This document shows positions 21,676-32,562 of a stretch of 64,000 nt of DNA, one piece after another. Both the position numbers and the translations under genes were made by a program. Position 1 is the first letter of the stretch. Each line of letters opens with the position of its first letter. Source of the stretch: Selaginella moellendorffii (Eukaryota; Streptophyta; Lycopodiopsida; Selaginellales; Selaginellaceae); the NCBI RefSeq assembly GCF_000143415.4, contig NW_003314267.1:1712449-1776448 (forward strand), in the 5' to 3' direction. The notes under the pieces are model-generated. The model ran no database searches and was not told the origin of the DNA. It saw nothing but the letters and a program-made list of their open reading frames with translations.

Positions 21676-22878
21676 TCAAAGCTCTATTGCGCAAGCCGCT
21701 TGCACGACCCCGCGAAACTCGTCGCCGCCATCGCCCAGAACGTCCACCCAGGTGGTGGCGGAATCTTTGGAATCACTCACGGGATCTCGACGATCCCGAC
21801 GATCTGGCGGGGCGAATCCGGCGAGCACACCCCTCTCGTCCTGCCCGAGAACCACGACACCGCCGCCACTAATGCCCGCGCACGCCGCCACCGCCTTGCC
21901 GCAATTAGCCGGCAATTGCCCCACCCTCCTGGAGCAGCGATTCGTCGCGTTGCGCGGATGATCGCAGCAATCCAGCCTCCAGATCTCGCCGCTGGAGCGC
22001 GAGCAGCAGTAGACGATCGAATCGCCGGCGCCCACGAAGAGATTCGTGCCGTCCCTGTGCGAAACCAAGGAGTCGTCGATGAGGTCCTCGGCGCGCGACC
22101 ACTTCCCCGTGGCGGGATCCAAGAACTCGGCGCTGCGGCTGAATTCGCCCTGGGAATCGCTGCCATAGCCGCTGACGACGCCGAATTTGGGACCCAATCG
22201 CTGCGATGACCGATCGATCGCGATCCCCCTGCTCTCGTCGCGCTCCTGGGTCATGTCCGGCATGGCCTCCCAGCGATCCTCGCGGACGAGGTAGCGATCG
22301 CAGCTGCGCAGCGCGTTCTTGCTCTCGTCGTGCCCGCCCGCGACGAAGATGGAGTCGTCGCCCACCGCGCAGCACGCGAAGAAGGATCTGGCGGCGCCGG
22401 GCATGTCGGATCCCCTGCTCCAGGCGCCGCGCGAGAAATCAAACACGAAGACGCTCCTCATCGCCTGGAAGGAGCTGGGATTCCAGCCCCCGACGATGAA
22501 GAGCTTCGATTCCACCGCCGCGATGCCGGAGAAAAGGGGGATCCCGCCATGATCGCCGAGCTCCGGGATGGGCGGAATTCTCTCCCAGGATCGCGAGCTT
22601 GGGTAGTAGAGACTGAGCCCAAATGGCGGCAGGGCGCCCTTTGGTGGCTGCTGTTCTTCCGGAGATTTGGGAGATTTATGGGCTTGCGCGACGACGATCG
22701 CGGAACGGGTAGTGGCACATTTCTTGCGCAGCGCGTAGAAATCCGGGCTGGCGATGAGGCTCTCCCACTCGCGGCACACGCGCTGCATTTGGGGATGGCT
22801 GGTGTGAGGAACACGAACCAGGCAGTGGAGCGCGACGTCGAAAGGGAGGCCCGGGATGAGTTCTTGCAAAGGCGCCAT
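21676..22878 (-). CDS. F-box/kelch-repeat protein, 400 aa
   Basis: A single exon. An F-box lies at residues 6-50 (LIPGLPFDVALHCLVRVP...VCREWESLI) and is followed by kelch repeats, each with a Gly-Gly pair, such as KLFIVGGWNPSSFQ, FVAGGHDESKNAL and FGVVSGYG. Such proteins are substrate adaptors of SCF (Skp1-Cullin-F-box) ubiquitin ligases; Arabidopsis relatives target phenylpropanoid enzymes and cytokinin response regulators. The target here is unknown. Length and one-exon structure fit the small plant KFB group. Confidence 0.88.
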   Translation of the reverse strand: MAPLQELIPGLPFDVALHCLVRVPHTSHPQMQRVCREWESLIASPDFYALRKKCATTRSAIVVAQAHKSPKSPEEQQPPKGALPPFGLSLYYPSSRSWERIPPIPELGDHGGIPLFSGIAAVESKLFIVGGWNPSSFQAMRSVFVFDFSRGAWSRGSDMPGAARSFFACCAVGDDSIFVAGGHDESKNALRSCDRYLVREDRWEAMPDMTQERDESRGIAIDRSSQRLGPKFGVVSGYGSDSQGEFSRSAEFLDPATGKWSRAEDLIDDSLVSHRDGTNLFVGAGDSIVYCCSRSSGEIWRLDCCDHPRNATNRCSRRVGQLPANCGKAVAACAGISGGGVVVLGQDERGVLAGFAPPDRRDRRDPVSDSKDSATTWVDVLGDGGDEFRGVVQAACAIEL

Positions 22879-24000
22879 TTGGAACTTGACGATCAGATTG
22901 CGAGAAATTGATCGAGACCCAGATGAGAACGATCGAATGCTTCGTGCCCAGTGGATTTCTTATACCTGGCACTGCTCGAATCGGGAGATTACACGAAGCT
23001 AGAATGGAAACAAAGCTCTATCCTCTTCCCTGCTGAAGCAACTAGGAAGAAATCGCGGTGGGTCGATCGATCCAAGTCAATTGCATCGAATCTCTCACCC
23101 AGGAAAGACTGTTCTTCCGCGAGAATGCGACGCTTATAAGCAAAGCGCGAACTCGAGTCAAGCACGGCACCGAAAACCCTATTTATGCCTGCCTTTCGCC
23201 ACCTCACCGCACGGCCGCCCCGCTGGCAAACACGTCGATCAGCCCGCTTGCGTCACACGCATCTGGCGGTCGGAATCTATGCACTCACCCACGTGGCAAG
23301 TGGATTTACGGTTACATTTTATCGCCGGCTCCACGTGGTCGGCTCCGCGTGACGTGGCGCAGGCCTCCGCCAAAGCAGCCGCAATACGTGGCATGTGCAC
23401 ATGGCCGGCGCATGTGCATGCATGTCCATGGAAGCTTCCATATTATTTTGTACCATGGAAAATTCGCAACAAAACTCCGACTTGATCTTGTCTATGGTTT
23501 GTGGTCCAATGGCCTTTTGCTTTCAGTTGGCTTGACCACTGGAAAATCGCTCTCTTCCATTTCTTCCCAAAACTTGTCAAACAAATTGATGTCTTCCTTC
23601 CAAGGGAAGAATCTCTTGAGAATAAAAAGGTGGCGAGATCAAGCAACAACCAGTACAAAACGTCCTTCCTCGCCTGCATCATCACGCTGCATGATTCCAG
23701 AGATATCTGACACACTGCCTGATGAAACACGTCAGTGTCGCGGAAAGCTCTATCCATACAGCTGAAAACAAAGAACAAAGAACAGTGAAAAAGAGCTCTT
23801 CTAGAAACGCTATTTCCTCAATCAATCCAACCCAACGAGGACTTCTAGAAACCATGGGTCAAGCAAAAGCAAGGATAATTGAGGCAAAGGAAGGCAATCA
23901 AGTATTGGCACAAAGGAGAAAAAATAAAGAGACGATGGTCCTACCAAGAGCGAAGATCGAGAAATCACTATCAAGGGAGAAAAGAGCATACAATGATACT
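22879..24000. other. Intergenic, upstream of the kelch gene
   Basis: Several overlapping ORFs occur (23058-23765 among them) but none shows a domain, splice structure or coherent homology. The 23290-23440 part is rich in acgtgg/cacgtg-like G-box cores (for example ccacgtggca and ccacgtggtc), possible bZIP/bHLH sites of the kelch gene promoter. Confidence 0.35.
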
Positions 24001-24004
24001 TTGA

Positions 24005-24330
24005 TACAATACCCCCAACTTGGCAGCTTTACCTCTGGCTAGTGGACATGTTTCTTCCGGCCAACTTGTTTTTATCCCTGGATGATCACTCATCCACGCG
24101 CAATTCTTTTTTTCACTAGCGAGCGATGCTTCAGCCTATACAAAAGCCAAGCGTGTCACGAGAAAGGAATTTTACCAGGCCACGCAAGGCACGGCAGTGG
24201 GAGAAATCGAATCCACTCTAGCTTGCAACGTCATGGGAGATAACTTTGTCCGGGATCTTATCTATCGGAGAGAAGCTGATCTGTTAATCTGCAAATTTCC
24301 AAGGTGATTCCAGGCAGTGGAGGATCAAAA
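24005..24330 (-). pseudogene. Decayed partial copy of the RRS1 3' end
   Basis: It aligns with 24490-24830 of the RRS1 gene. Shared segments include ggcagctttacctctggc, tttcttccggccaacttgttttt, agcctatacaaaagccaagc and ataactttgtccgggatctta. The copy has lost long stretches and its frame. It sits directly downstream of the intact gene on the same strand, so it is a tandem duplicate that has decayed. Confidence 0.75.
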
Positions 24331-24497
24331 ACCATCCTGTCTATGTCCACCACTCACTGAATCGTGGTGGCCGCGACTGTTGCAAGGCTCTTTCACGGTG
24401 ATCTGGAAAAAAAGCTGTTAATTTTCGACAACTTTTCATCTCGTCACATACCCTGTCGATACTTTGGCGATAGAGTCCAGCGCATCCGTCCTCAGTC

Positions 24498-25997
24498 CTA
24501 TTTGGCATCTTTACCTCTGGCGAACTTGGAGCCTTTAGAGGCTTTGTTTCTTCCGGCCAGCTTGTTTTTGTCCCTGGATGGCCCCTTTCTACCACCGCCA
24601 CGCCCAAATTTCTTTTTACTGTGGCCACCATTAGCGATGTTTTGATGCTCGCGTTGGCTCTGCTGCGATGTGTTGTAGCTGCGAACAGCCTACACAAAAG
24701 CCAAGCACGCCGTGAGAGAAGTTCGCCAGGGCACGAAAGGCGAAAATCAAATCGCTCACCTTGTTCACATCAACAATCTCCTGATTGTGACGGGAGAGCA
24801 CTTTGTCCAGAATCTTATCGGACTGTTGTTTCTCCTCTTTGGAGGATCCAACGACTGGAAGGAACTGTATTACACATTTTTTATGCGTTAAGAACAAAGA
24901 ATAACAGAAGGGAAAAGGGAGAACAGAAATCTCACCTTTCGATGCTTTCCTGCGTGTTTTGCCGGCTTTTCACCCTCCAGCTTACGATCAAACTTGCCTA
25001 CGCTGGCCGTAGCAGTACTTGCGTGTCCAGCAATCTCGCCGAGTTCATCTTTCGTGAGTTTCTTTGGAACTTGCGCGGAGCCGGTTATAGGCAAAGCCAT
25101 CGTCGACAATTGGACAGTACTAATGATCAAAACAACAATCAGACGATATGGTTTGAGACTAATAATATTTACCTCGGGAGCGCAGATTTTCCGGCAACTT
25201 TGAGCGTGTGTTTCAAGTTCTGGAGACGATTCTTCTCTTGCTTTTCAATGCGTGCCTTCTTTTCTTTCTTCATGTTTGAGAATGGATCTTCTCCAGGTTC
25301 TGCATAACCCAGAGAGACAAATGCGCTAAGTGAAACCAAATATGGAAACAAAAGCCACTTACCATCAGTGCTCTTGGCCTCAATTACAGGTATGTCTCGC
25401 TCATCTGCAACTCTCTTATAACCATACCGCCTTCTCCATTCCCCAGCGTCTTCATCGAAATCTAGCTTGCTGCGTTTTCTCTTCTTTATACCTGGAAAAA
25501 AAAAAAAAATTCCTTGTAGACACAAATCCAAAGAGACCACACAAGATAGATTACCTTTGCTCTGTGCAAATTGCTCCCATTTCGTGGGTGGCCGCGGCTT
25601 CGGGAGCTACAAGGACAAATCCAAAATGACTGAGAAGGAGAAAAAAGAAAGAATTTCTACTCACAGGTTTTTCTCTAGGAAGCTTTGTTGTGGGAGGAGG
25701 CAAGATCACGAGACGCCCATACTTATCCGCCTCAGAAGGCATGTTAAACAGCTTCTCTGCCAGCGCTTGAATGGCTCGAGCGCCCTTTCGGAGGCATTGC
25801 TCGTCATAATCATCGCTAGAAATCATCCACAAGGAGAAAAATGTAGCTCCATCCGAGCGAGAAGAAAATCCTCCCTACCTGGAAGTCGACGCCTCCTCGA
25901 TTCCTGGATCAGTAGCGTCGAAGACGAGCAGATTGCCGATGTCCATGCGCAATCCGGACAGGGAATCCATCCCCGCGCCTTCTTCCTCGGCCGCCAT
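24498..25997 (-). CDS. RRS1: Ribosome biogenesis regulatory protein RRS1 homologue, 352 aa
   Basis: Eight exons: 25997-25879, 25815-25665, 25606-25555, 25491-25363, 25299-25173, 25119-24936, 24864-24760, 24689-24498; phases all match. RRS1 acts in the nucleolus with RPF2 to bring the 5S RNP (5S rRNA, L5, L11) into pre-60S particles. Family signatures seen: GNLLVFD near residue 23, [45 protein letters not shown], and an extremely basic C-terminal tail ([20 protein letters not shown]) fitting nucleolar localisation. Length is that of plant homologues. The start codon is 42 bp from the stop of the aldolase gene upstream on the same strand. Confidence 0.93.
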
Positions 25998-26039
25998 CGC
26001 GGAAGAACTAAAACCCTAGAATCAAAATCTCCAAGAACC

Positions 26040-26552
26040 CTAAATCTCTTTATTGCTGGATGGGTTTCTTCGAAAAATCTCTACTCCCAAATAATCTACG
26101 CTCCCTTTGACAGCAACGTGAGGCTTTCCCACTCTCACGCGAATGCTCGTCGCGGATGGAAATCTCTCAAACACGCCCTTTGCAATGCTCGCTGCCACGG
26201 CCTCCAAGAGAGAAAATGGTGGACCTTCTACCACAGCCTTGACGATCCTGGCACCAAAAAAATCGATTTTTGGGAGGAATTCTTCCAAGTTTCTACCTGT
26301 AGATCGCTCCATAGCTGATTGAATCCTCGATGTTGTCGCTGTTGCAAGCCTTGGACAAATCGGTCCACACATCCGCGTCCACCAGGAACTTTTGGCCCAA
26401 TTTCTTCTCTTCGTCGTACACGCCGTGGTAGCCGTGGAAGATCATGCCACGAAGAATGAGCTTATCGCCATTTGGGTCACTGCCGCAAGAACACACAAAA
26501 AATTTCGTTTTTTTTTCTGAGGGGAAAGAAATTTGCAAGCTTCATACCTCAT
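26040..26552 (-). CDS. folB: Dihydroneopterin aldolase, 131 aa
   Basis: Three exons: 26552-26548 (only ATGAG), 26479-26297, 26247-26040. The enzyme splits 7,8-dihydroneopterin into 6-hydroxymethyl-dihydropterin and glycolaldehyde in folate synthesis; in plants it is probably cytosolic and octameric. Visible family motifs are LRGMIFHGYHGVYDEEK near the N-terminus (with the substrate-binding Glu), the central VVEGPPFSLLEAVAASIA, and RVRVGKPHVA with the catalytic Lys, ending DYLGVEI. It sits in a minus-strand row with 43 bp to the LRR gene before it and 42 bp to RRS1 after it. Confidence 0.93.
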
Positions 26553-26595
26553 CTCGTAGCACCGGGAGAACACTGCTGCTCCTTCGCCTAGGGCT

Positions 26596-27653
26596 CTAGA
26601 GCGACTTTAAGTAGGAGTTAAATGCCAAGTAAGGTGTTTTTGGTGCGTCGATCGTCCCAGTAAATCCAGGCTCGAGAACTTTTCGTTGCTCCAGATCGTA
26701 TTTCTCATTGATCTTGTCCTGTGCAAGAAGTTCTCGCAATGGTGGCGGAGGCACCACTTCCGGTTTTATGATCTGGATTGCAAAAAGAAAAAGAAGTTAT
26801 TTTCTGGCAAGAAAGAGGAAAGTTTTCATCACCTTGACAGGAGGCCATTCGAAGTTTTTGAGCTGGGGGCAGTAGAGTTCTAGCCTGATCTTCTCTTTGT
26901 AAGGAGGATTAAGCGTGGTTATCACATCGCTCCAAAGCATCAGATCGACGAGCTCGTTGCATTGCTCGAGATCGAGCTCTTTCAATCCTCGAACTACAAT
27001 GTGTGCTGTTTTCAAGTGGACGCACCGCGCTAGAGAGATTCTCTCGAGAGAATTCGACTGCGAAATGTCACGCACTGTGAGCAAAGTCTGCCGGAAAAGA
27101 GCAATGAGAGAAGGTACCTCTATCAAGACGTAGTTTAGAGCCGCACAGCACGATAAATCCAGTTCCTTGAGCGCTGGAGCAACAGTGTAAGGCGACATGA
27201 CATACCTGGTCAAGAACTTGGCTCCCCGGAGCTCTAGTTTCTCCTGGAGATAGAACTTTGAGACGATCCCAGAGGATTCAAGAGGAACTTACAAGATTTG
27301 GGCGAGGAACGCTGAAGAGCTCGGTGATGAAAGGCTCATCCACTCTGGAACTCCAGATGATAGATATCTACAACATGAGCTGAGCTGCTAAGAACGAGGA
27401 AAGAAAAGCATAGAACTTACCAAGTTACATGTCGCTAGCAAATTGAGACGAGTCTCGTTAAAGGCAGGCGAAACCACGGGGTCAGGAAGAGCTTCCAGCG
27501 GTCTCTCCCATTTTCCATTTTCAAGCGCCTAAGTGAAAACAAATGTGAGAAATCCATGGATCGATCAAATCACAGGACCTTGATCCAGCCAGAGTCTGGC
27601 TTTGGTGCGGCGCCCTTCTTCTTCCCTTTGCCCTTGCCCTTCTTGGGCGCCAT
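26596..27653 (-). CDS. RNI-type leucine-rich repeat protein, 281 aa
   Basis: Five exons: 27653-27579, 27528-27421, 27367-27293, 27243-26833, 26772-26596; all junctions keep frame. The protein starts with a Lys/Gly-rich tail (MAPKKGKGKGKKKG) and WERP. Irregular LRRs of the ribonuclease-inhibitor/AMN1 style follow (ALKELDLSCCAALNYV, LERISLARCVHLKT, LKELDLEQCNELVDL), then a Pro-rich C-terminal extension. There is no F-box. The function is unknown; such repeats bind proteins. The stop is 43 bp from the aldolase start. Confidence 0.75.
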
Positions 27654-27784
27654 AGCTGCCGCACCAAAGCTCTCGCACCGAATGGCGGGACGCAACGTTC
27701 GGATGGCCACATCCTCACCGTCAAAATTAGGGCTTGAGTCGTTTAAAATAGGTTTAACGGTTATAGATTTCCCGCTTGCTCGAT

Positions 27785-28075
27785 CGTAAGCACCACGTCG
27801 ATGTTTGGTCTTCTCGGAGAGCTTCTTGGAATCGACCCTCAAGCCTCTCAAGGTGTCGGGTAAGGAATCGGGTTCACCGAGATCAAGGCTTCACGAATCC
27901 AGTTCCATGCTTACGTGACGGATCGTACCTTTGTGCACAATCCTTCGAAGTTTTCGGAGTCAACAAAAGTCTTGCTCTACTGCTCCAGTCTGCTGCCGAC
28001 AAAGCTCTTCTTGGTTCCTGGGACGTTGTCTGGCTTTACACTCTTGGCTTGGGGTACTATGGTGACAAATTATAG
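27785..28075 (-). pseudogene. Chimeric fragment of the kinase 5' end and neighbouring PPR gene
   Basis: 27800-27900 matches 30655-30745 of the kinase gene (ttggtcttctcggagagcttcttggaatcg). 27900-28015 matches the kinase start and the PPR 3' end (ctgctccagtctgctgccga). It then jumps to a match with 32225-32255 inside the PPR gene (gacgttgtctggctttacac). The order and orientation are those of the functional pair, with about 1.25 kb deleted, so the copy was made after the two genes were neighbours. Confidence 0.75.
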
Positions 28076-29179
28076 ACCTCATGTGAGAAATTCTTCATTA
28101 TATTTACATGAAAAATTATATTCAGATGATTTATTTAAAGTAAGCCAAATAATTATGTTTGTATAGATGACAAATTATATCAACTTAGAGAAAATTTTCT
28201 AGAGTTTAGCGTTCCTCATTCTAATCTTGAAAATGGTAAATTCATAGATGAAAAACATGTAAATATTTATTCTTGTGTAAGGATTATTATAAATGATGAT
28301 GGACAGGAAGAATGCCATTGTAGGCTTTATTTGAAATACTACTTTTCAAGAGAATTTTTTTTTTAAAGAACTAGTATGATGTAGATTGTGTTTGGCAAAG
28401 CATGTAGGAATACAGTTTCCTCATAATTCATTTAGATACTACTTATGTCATTGAATGCTTACAAAAATGGGTGAAGTGATATATTTTGCATGGTAAATAT
28501 AATACATAAATTAATGACTTTGTTATGGCCTTGGTTAATTCATTTCATAAATTATTATTTGAAGGTTTTTCTTGCAAGGAGTATTACAAGCATACTAAGG
28601 AAGTTTGCACTTCAGGAACATATCTCATTTGAGGATATAAGCCTTCTTGACAAGTTACAGATATGCTTGTAATCCGAAGAAAATCTTTCCAGTGTGCATT
28701 TGATAGGAAGGGCATTTTTATGCTATAAAATTTTAAGTGCAACAAATTCTGAAAGCTGGTATGTAGCTGATATATCTTTATTGATGTGCAATTATGGGGA
28801 TTTCAGCCTTTTATACAATCACATCCATGCTATGCAAAACATTTAAAGGCTATTAGCACGTATTGAAGTTGGGAGAATTAGTGAGATGACATTTGAGCTT
28901 TGAGCATATATCAAATCAAGCAAGAAAATTACAATAATAAATTACACTTTTTTATGGAAAAGAGTTGACTGAAAATGTTTTTTATGCTAGATTCATCTAG
29001 AAGTGCTTGAAGTTGAGAAAACATCTTCTAGAACTAAAAATTTGAAATGCTAATTAGTTGGCCTTGTTATCTTTTTAATTTCTTTGAAGACATAAGAAGC
29101 CCAACCCTTTTCCTGAGCTTTTTGAAATATATGGGATCTCAAAATATATTTTGAGAAATATATATTATTACATAATGAG
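28076..29179. other. AT-rich intergenic, no gene
   Basis: AT-rich with short ORFs. Some frames between 28120 and 28680 look weakly protein-like but are full of stops; possibly old transposon sequence. Nothing can be assigned. Confidence 0.4.
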
Positions 29180-30856
29180 TCACGCAAGGAGGAGATTACC
29201 TCTTTGCGTAGCTGTCGGCTTACTAGAGCTCTCTATAGCAGTGGACCGCGAGAGATAGCAGCGTATGCACTCCAGCTCCCAGCAAATCTCCTGAAAGCAC
29301 GGCCTCATCTCGGGATTACTAGACCAGCACTGCTGCACCACTCCTCCCAAGAGTGTGTTTACGTATCCCGGCAGCGAAGGCCTCACTCCCGGTTTCATCC
29401 AGCTCCCCTTGATCTTTTTAATATCCACTCCTCCGGTCTCGCAAAACGGTACCTCTCCAGTGAGAATGCTGTAGCACGTCATCCCAAAGCTGTAAACGTC
29501 CGCCTTGAGCGTGTACCTCGCACAGAACTCGTCACCACCACCGCGGTCTGGAACCATGACTTCCGGAGCCCTGTAGAATCCTGTGCCTCGCTTCGAAGTG
29601 TGAGCTTGGTCGGAGCACTCCATCGTCTTAGCCGTGCCAAAGTCCGCGAGCTTGAGCAAGAGGCCGCTCGAGGAAGAGCCGGGAGCCCGGGTCAAGAGGA
29701 TGTTGCTCGGCTTCACGTCCCTGTGGATGATCTGGAGCGAGTGCAAGTACTTCAGGCCTCGAGCGATCTGGAGCATCATGTCGACGCAGACCAAGGCGGA
29801 GAAAGGTGGCGCAAAGCCGCTTCTTTGCTTGGACTTGTTGATGTAGGACTCGAGATTGCCAGCTTCCATGAGCTCCAGCAGCAATCCATACTTGAGGCCG
29901 CTGTCTCTCTTGGGCTCGACATGGCCGAGAGCCTGGACGATGTGAGGATGCTGGAGCTGCAAGTGTAGAGCCGCCTCCCTAACGAAAGTTGCCTCGTCTT
30001 TGAAGAGCTTAAGAGCGTATCTCTGTCCGAAGGCTTGGACTTCTTGGACGGCGGCGTAGCTCCCACATCCCAGAACACTTCCCATGACGAGCACTTCGTC
30101 TTCCAGCTGAGTGGAAGCCACGACAACGTCTTGCACGCAGCTAGCCGAGATTCTTGACGGGTGTAACCTCTCCAGCAACAGGTTTGTTGCCTGAAGTTGG
30201 TCTTGCGAGAGATCCGTCCTGTTACTGGCCTCGCCAAGAATTTTCACAGCTTTGAGGAAAAGGGAGGCCCGTTGCAAGAGCTTGCGGAGTGACGTCTCGG
30301 TCTCGGCTATGATTCCCGCAAAGAGCTCGGCGGAAGGAACGGCCTTCTTCTCCACCTGGATGGCATAACTGAGCATCCCCAGCTGCGTCCAAAGCCTGTA
30401 GATCTCATCCCACTTCTCGCACAAAGTCTGGTTCGAGATGGCAGCAGCGATCCCAATCGCTGTGGAAGAGTCCTTGCACTCCCTTAGAAGCATCATCTCT
30501 TCGCGAAGAAGCTCCGCAGATCGATCGTGGAGAGTGTCCAGATGGCAGATGAGCTGCGATAAGTTTCTCCCCATACGCCAGTTGACTAACACTACTTTGT
30601 CCCTGTCCTTTCTACCTCCCAAGTACCTGAAGAACTTGAAAGCACAACTTCGACGCTTGGTCTTCTCGCAGAGCTTCTTGGAATCGACCCTCAAGCTGCT
30701 CAAGAGATCGGCTAAAGAATCAGGTTCACCGAGATCAAGACTCCCTGCTTCATCTTCTGCCTTCACTAATCCGGTTCCATCCTTGAGGGACGGAATGACA
30801 GTGCCGCTCTTACCTGCTGATAACTTCGTAGATGCGGCGATAAGGCACGAGAACAT
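29180..30856 (-). CDS. Protein kinase with unknown helical N-terminal domain, 558 aa
   Basis: A single exon. The kinase domain spans about residues 255-530: Gly loop GCGSYAAV, YALKLFK with the ATP-anchoring Lys, catalytic loop IIHRDVKPSN, LADFGTAK and YRAPEV. All key residues are present, so it should be active on Ser/Thr. The roughly 250-residue N-terminal part is helical with no family I can name. Such an architecture recalls plant MLKL-like or DUF1221 kinases, but that is only a resemblance. The first ATG of the frame is at 30856; an in-frame TGA lies about 12 codons upstream. The PPR stop is 62 bp upstream on the same strand. Confidence 0.85.
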   Translation of the reverse strand: MFSCLIAASTKLSAGKSGTVIPSLKDGTGLVKAEDEAGSLDLGEPDSLADLLSSLRVDSKKLCEKTKRRSCAFKFFRYLGGRKDRDKVVLVNWRMGRNLSQLICHLDTLHDRSAELLREEMMLLRECKDSSTAIGIAAAISNQTLCEKWDEIYRLWTQLGMLSYAIQVEKKAVPSAELFAGIIAETETSLRKLLQRASLFLKAVKILGEASNRTDLSQDQLQATNLLLERLHPSRISASCVQDVVVASTQLEDEVLVMGSVLGCGSYAAVQEVQAFGQRYALKLFKDEATFVREAALHLQLQHPHIVQALGHVEPKRDSGLKYGLLLELMEAGNLESYINKSKQRSGFAPPFSALVCVDMMLQIARGLKYLHSLQIIHRDVKPSNILLTRAPGSSSSGLLLKLADFGTAKTMECSDQAHTSKRGTGFYRAPEVMVPDRGGGDEFCARYTLKADVYSFGMTCYSILTGEVPFCETGGVDIKKIKGSWMKPGVRPSLPGYVNTLLGGVVQQCWSSNPEMRPCFQEICWELECIRCYLSRSTAIESSSKPTATQRGNLLLA

Positions 30857-30918
30857 TGTGCGCAATCCTTTCTCGCAATGCTTTGATGTTTTCCAAAGTC
30901 AACCAGCTCGTCCAAGTC

Positions 30919-32562
30919 TTAGGCGACCAGCTCCACTGCTCCAGTCTGCTGCCGACAAAGCTCTTCTTGGTTCTCCGGTTTAGTTTCCAAAACCTGGGAC
31001 CCTTCTCGCAACGAGGTTACGCATGCGACTGTGATCTCGTTCGCTTCTACGTCGTTAGCCTGCATTTGTTCGAACAGCTCGGACGCTCTTTCCAGCTGAC
31101 CCTGCTTCACATAAGCGTCGAGCAGAGCGTTCCAAAATGCGGTAGACTTGTCCGGGGTTCTGTCGAAGAGATTTTGTGCGTCTTCCAGAGCTCCACACTT
31201 GCAGTACATGCCCAGCAGCGCCTCTCTGATACCACCATCCTGATACAAATCCTTGCCTTTGATGCTCTCATGAACAGCCTTGCCCCGCTCCAACTTCTGG
31301 AGCTCCGCACAGGCCTTGAGAACGCTGATGATCGTCAGCTTGTAAGGAACCGACTGGACGTTCTGGTAGACGTCGAGAAGCTCTCGCCAGTGTCCGTGTC
31401 TCTCACAAGTTGCTATCATAGAGCTGGAGAGCAGCACATTCTTCGTTGGCACGGACTGGAAGAGCTCCCAAGCAGCATCGTAGAGACCACAGCGGCCATA
31501 CATATGGATCAGAGCGCTTCGTACGACCACGTCCGATTCAAAGCCACTCTCTTCTATGCCGGCATGAAGAAGTCTTCCCTCCGCCAGGCACTCGGCACCA
31601 TTGCATGCGCTCAAGGTGGTCGTGAAGGCAAACTTGTCAACCCGGACACCTTCTAGCCTCATGAGTCTGAAAAGCCCGAGTGCTTCTTTGCTGCGATGCC
31701 ACTGTGTGTAGAAGGATATCATATGAGCCCAAGCAACGTCGTCGTATTCGCGTCTCTTCCAGAAAACCTTGGCAGCGTCTTCGAGGCTGCCACACTTTCC
31801 ATACATGTTGAGCAATGCGCTGGAGACCGCATCCTCAGTTTCCAAACCTCTCGCAGTGACCACAGCATGAACCTGTCGACCATCTTCGAGAGCTGTAGCG
31901 CCGGCACACGCGTTGATCACGGTGACAAAAGTGCTGACGCTTGGAGTGAGCTCCATCTTCCTGTAGAGCTCGAGCGCCTCCTCGTACGCACTATGTTGGA
32001 CGTAGACCGAGAGCATTGCGTTCCAAGTGATGATATCTTTCCCCTGGATTTCTTCAAAGACCTTCCTTGCGTCTGTCAGGCTACCGCACTTCCCATACAT
32101 GTTGAGTAGCGCAGTCTTGACGATGAGATCGTTCTCAAACCCGTTTCCAGTGAGCTGCGAGTGAATAAGCTTGCCTTCTTGCAAAGCACTCATTTTCCCG
32201 CAGCAATTGAGGACGGTCACAAAGGTGACGTTGTCCGGCTTTACACTCTCGCCTTGCATTCTCTGAAACAGCTTCAATGCCATCTTGTAGTGACCACGCT
32301 CTGAGTAGGCCGAGATCATAGAAGTCCAAAGAATAGCGTCCCGCGAAACCATCTCGTCAAACATTCTCTGCGCGTCCCTTAAGCTCCCACACTTGAGATA
32401 CATCTCTATGAGATGGTTCCCGAGTATCCTGTCCTGCTCCTGCCCGCTATCCCGAATGTAGCTGTGAATTTTCTTCCCTTGCTGGAGAGCCTTGTTCTTA
32501 GCGCAAACTCGTAAAACTCTAGCGTAAGTGGCACTGTCCGTCTTGTGTATCATCCCTTGCAT
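30919..32562 (-). CDS. PLS-class pentatricopeptide repeat protein, 547 aa
   Basis: A single exon of back-to-back PPR units (YARVLRVCAKNKALQQGKKIHS, LIEMYLKCGSLRDAQRMFDEM, LLNMYGKCGSLTDA and so on). RNA-binding organelle factor by family; no E+ or DYW domain, ending in a short acidic tail. I start at the first ATG of the frame; the frame stays open to 32709 without another ATG and is then closed by TAA, so a spliced leader is possible but not shown. Only 62 bp separate its stop from the kinase ATG. Confidence 0.85.
   Translation of the reverse strand: MQGMIHKTDSATYARVLRVCAKNKALQQGKKIHSYIRDSGQEQDRILGNHLIEMYLKCGSLRDAQRMFDEMVSRDAILWTSMISAYSERGHYKMALKLFQRMQGESVKPDNVTFVTVLNCCGKMSALQEGKLIHSQLTGNGFENDLIVKTALLNMYGKCGSLTDARKVFEEIQGKDIITWNAMLSVYVQHSAYEEALELYRKMELTPSVSTFVTVINACAGATALEDGRQVHAVVTARGLETEDAVSSALLNMYGKCGSLEDAAKVFWKRREYDDVAWAHMISFYTQWHRSKEALGLFRLMRLEGVRVDKFAFTTTLSACNGAECLAEGRLLHAGIEESGFESDVVVRSALIHMYGRCGLYDAAWELFQSVPTKNVLLSSSMIATCERHGHWRELLDVYQNVQSVPYKLTIISVLKACAELQKLERGKAVHESIKGKDLYQDGGIREALLGMYCKCGALEDAQNLFDRTPDKSTAFWNALLDAYVKQGQLERASELFEQMQANDVEANEITVACVTSLREGSQVLETKPENQEELCRQQTGAVELVA

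Noticed and set aside
23058-23765. 235-codon ORF upstream of the kelch gene
   Set aside because: No domain, no codon pattern and overlapping ORFs on other frames; it looks like chance openness in promoter DNA.
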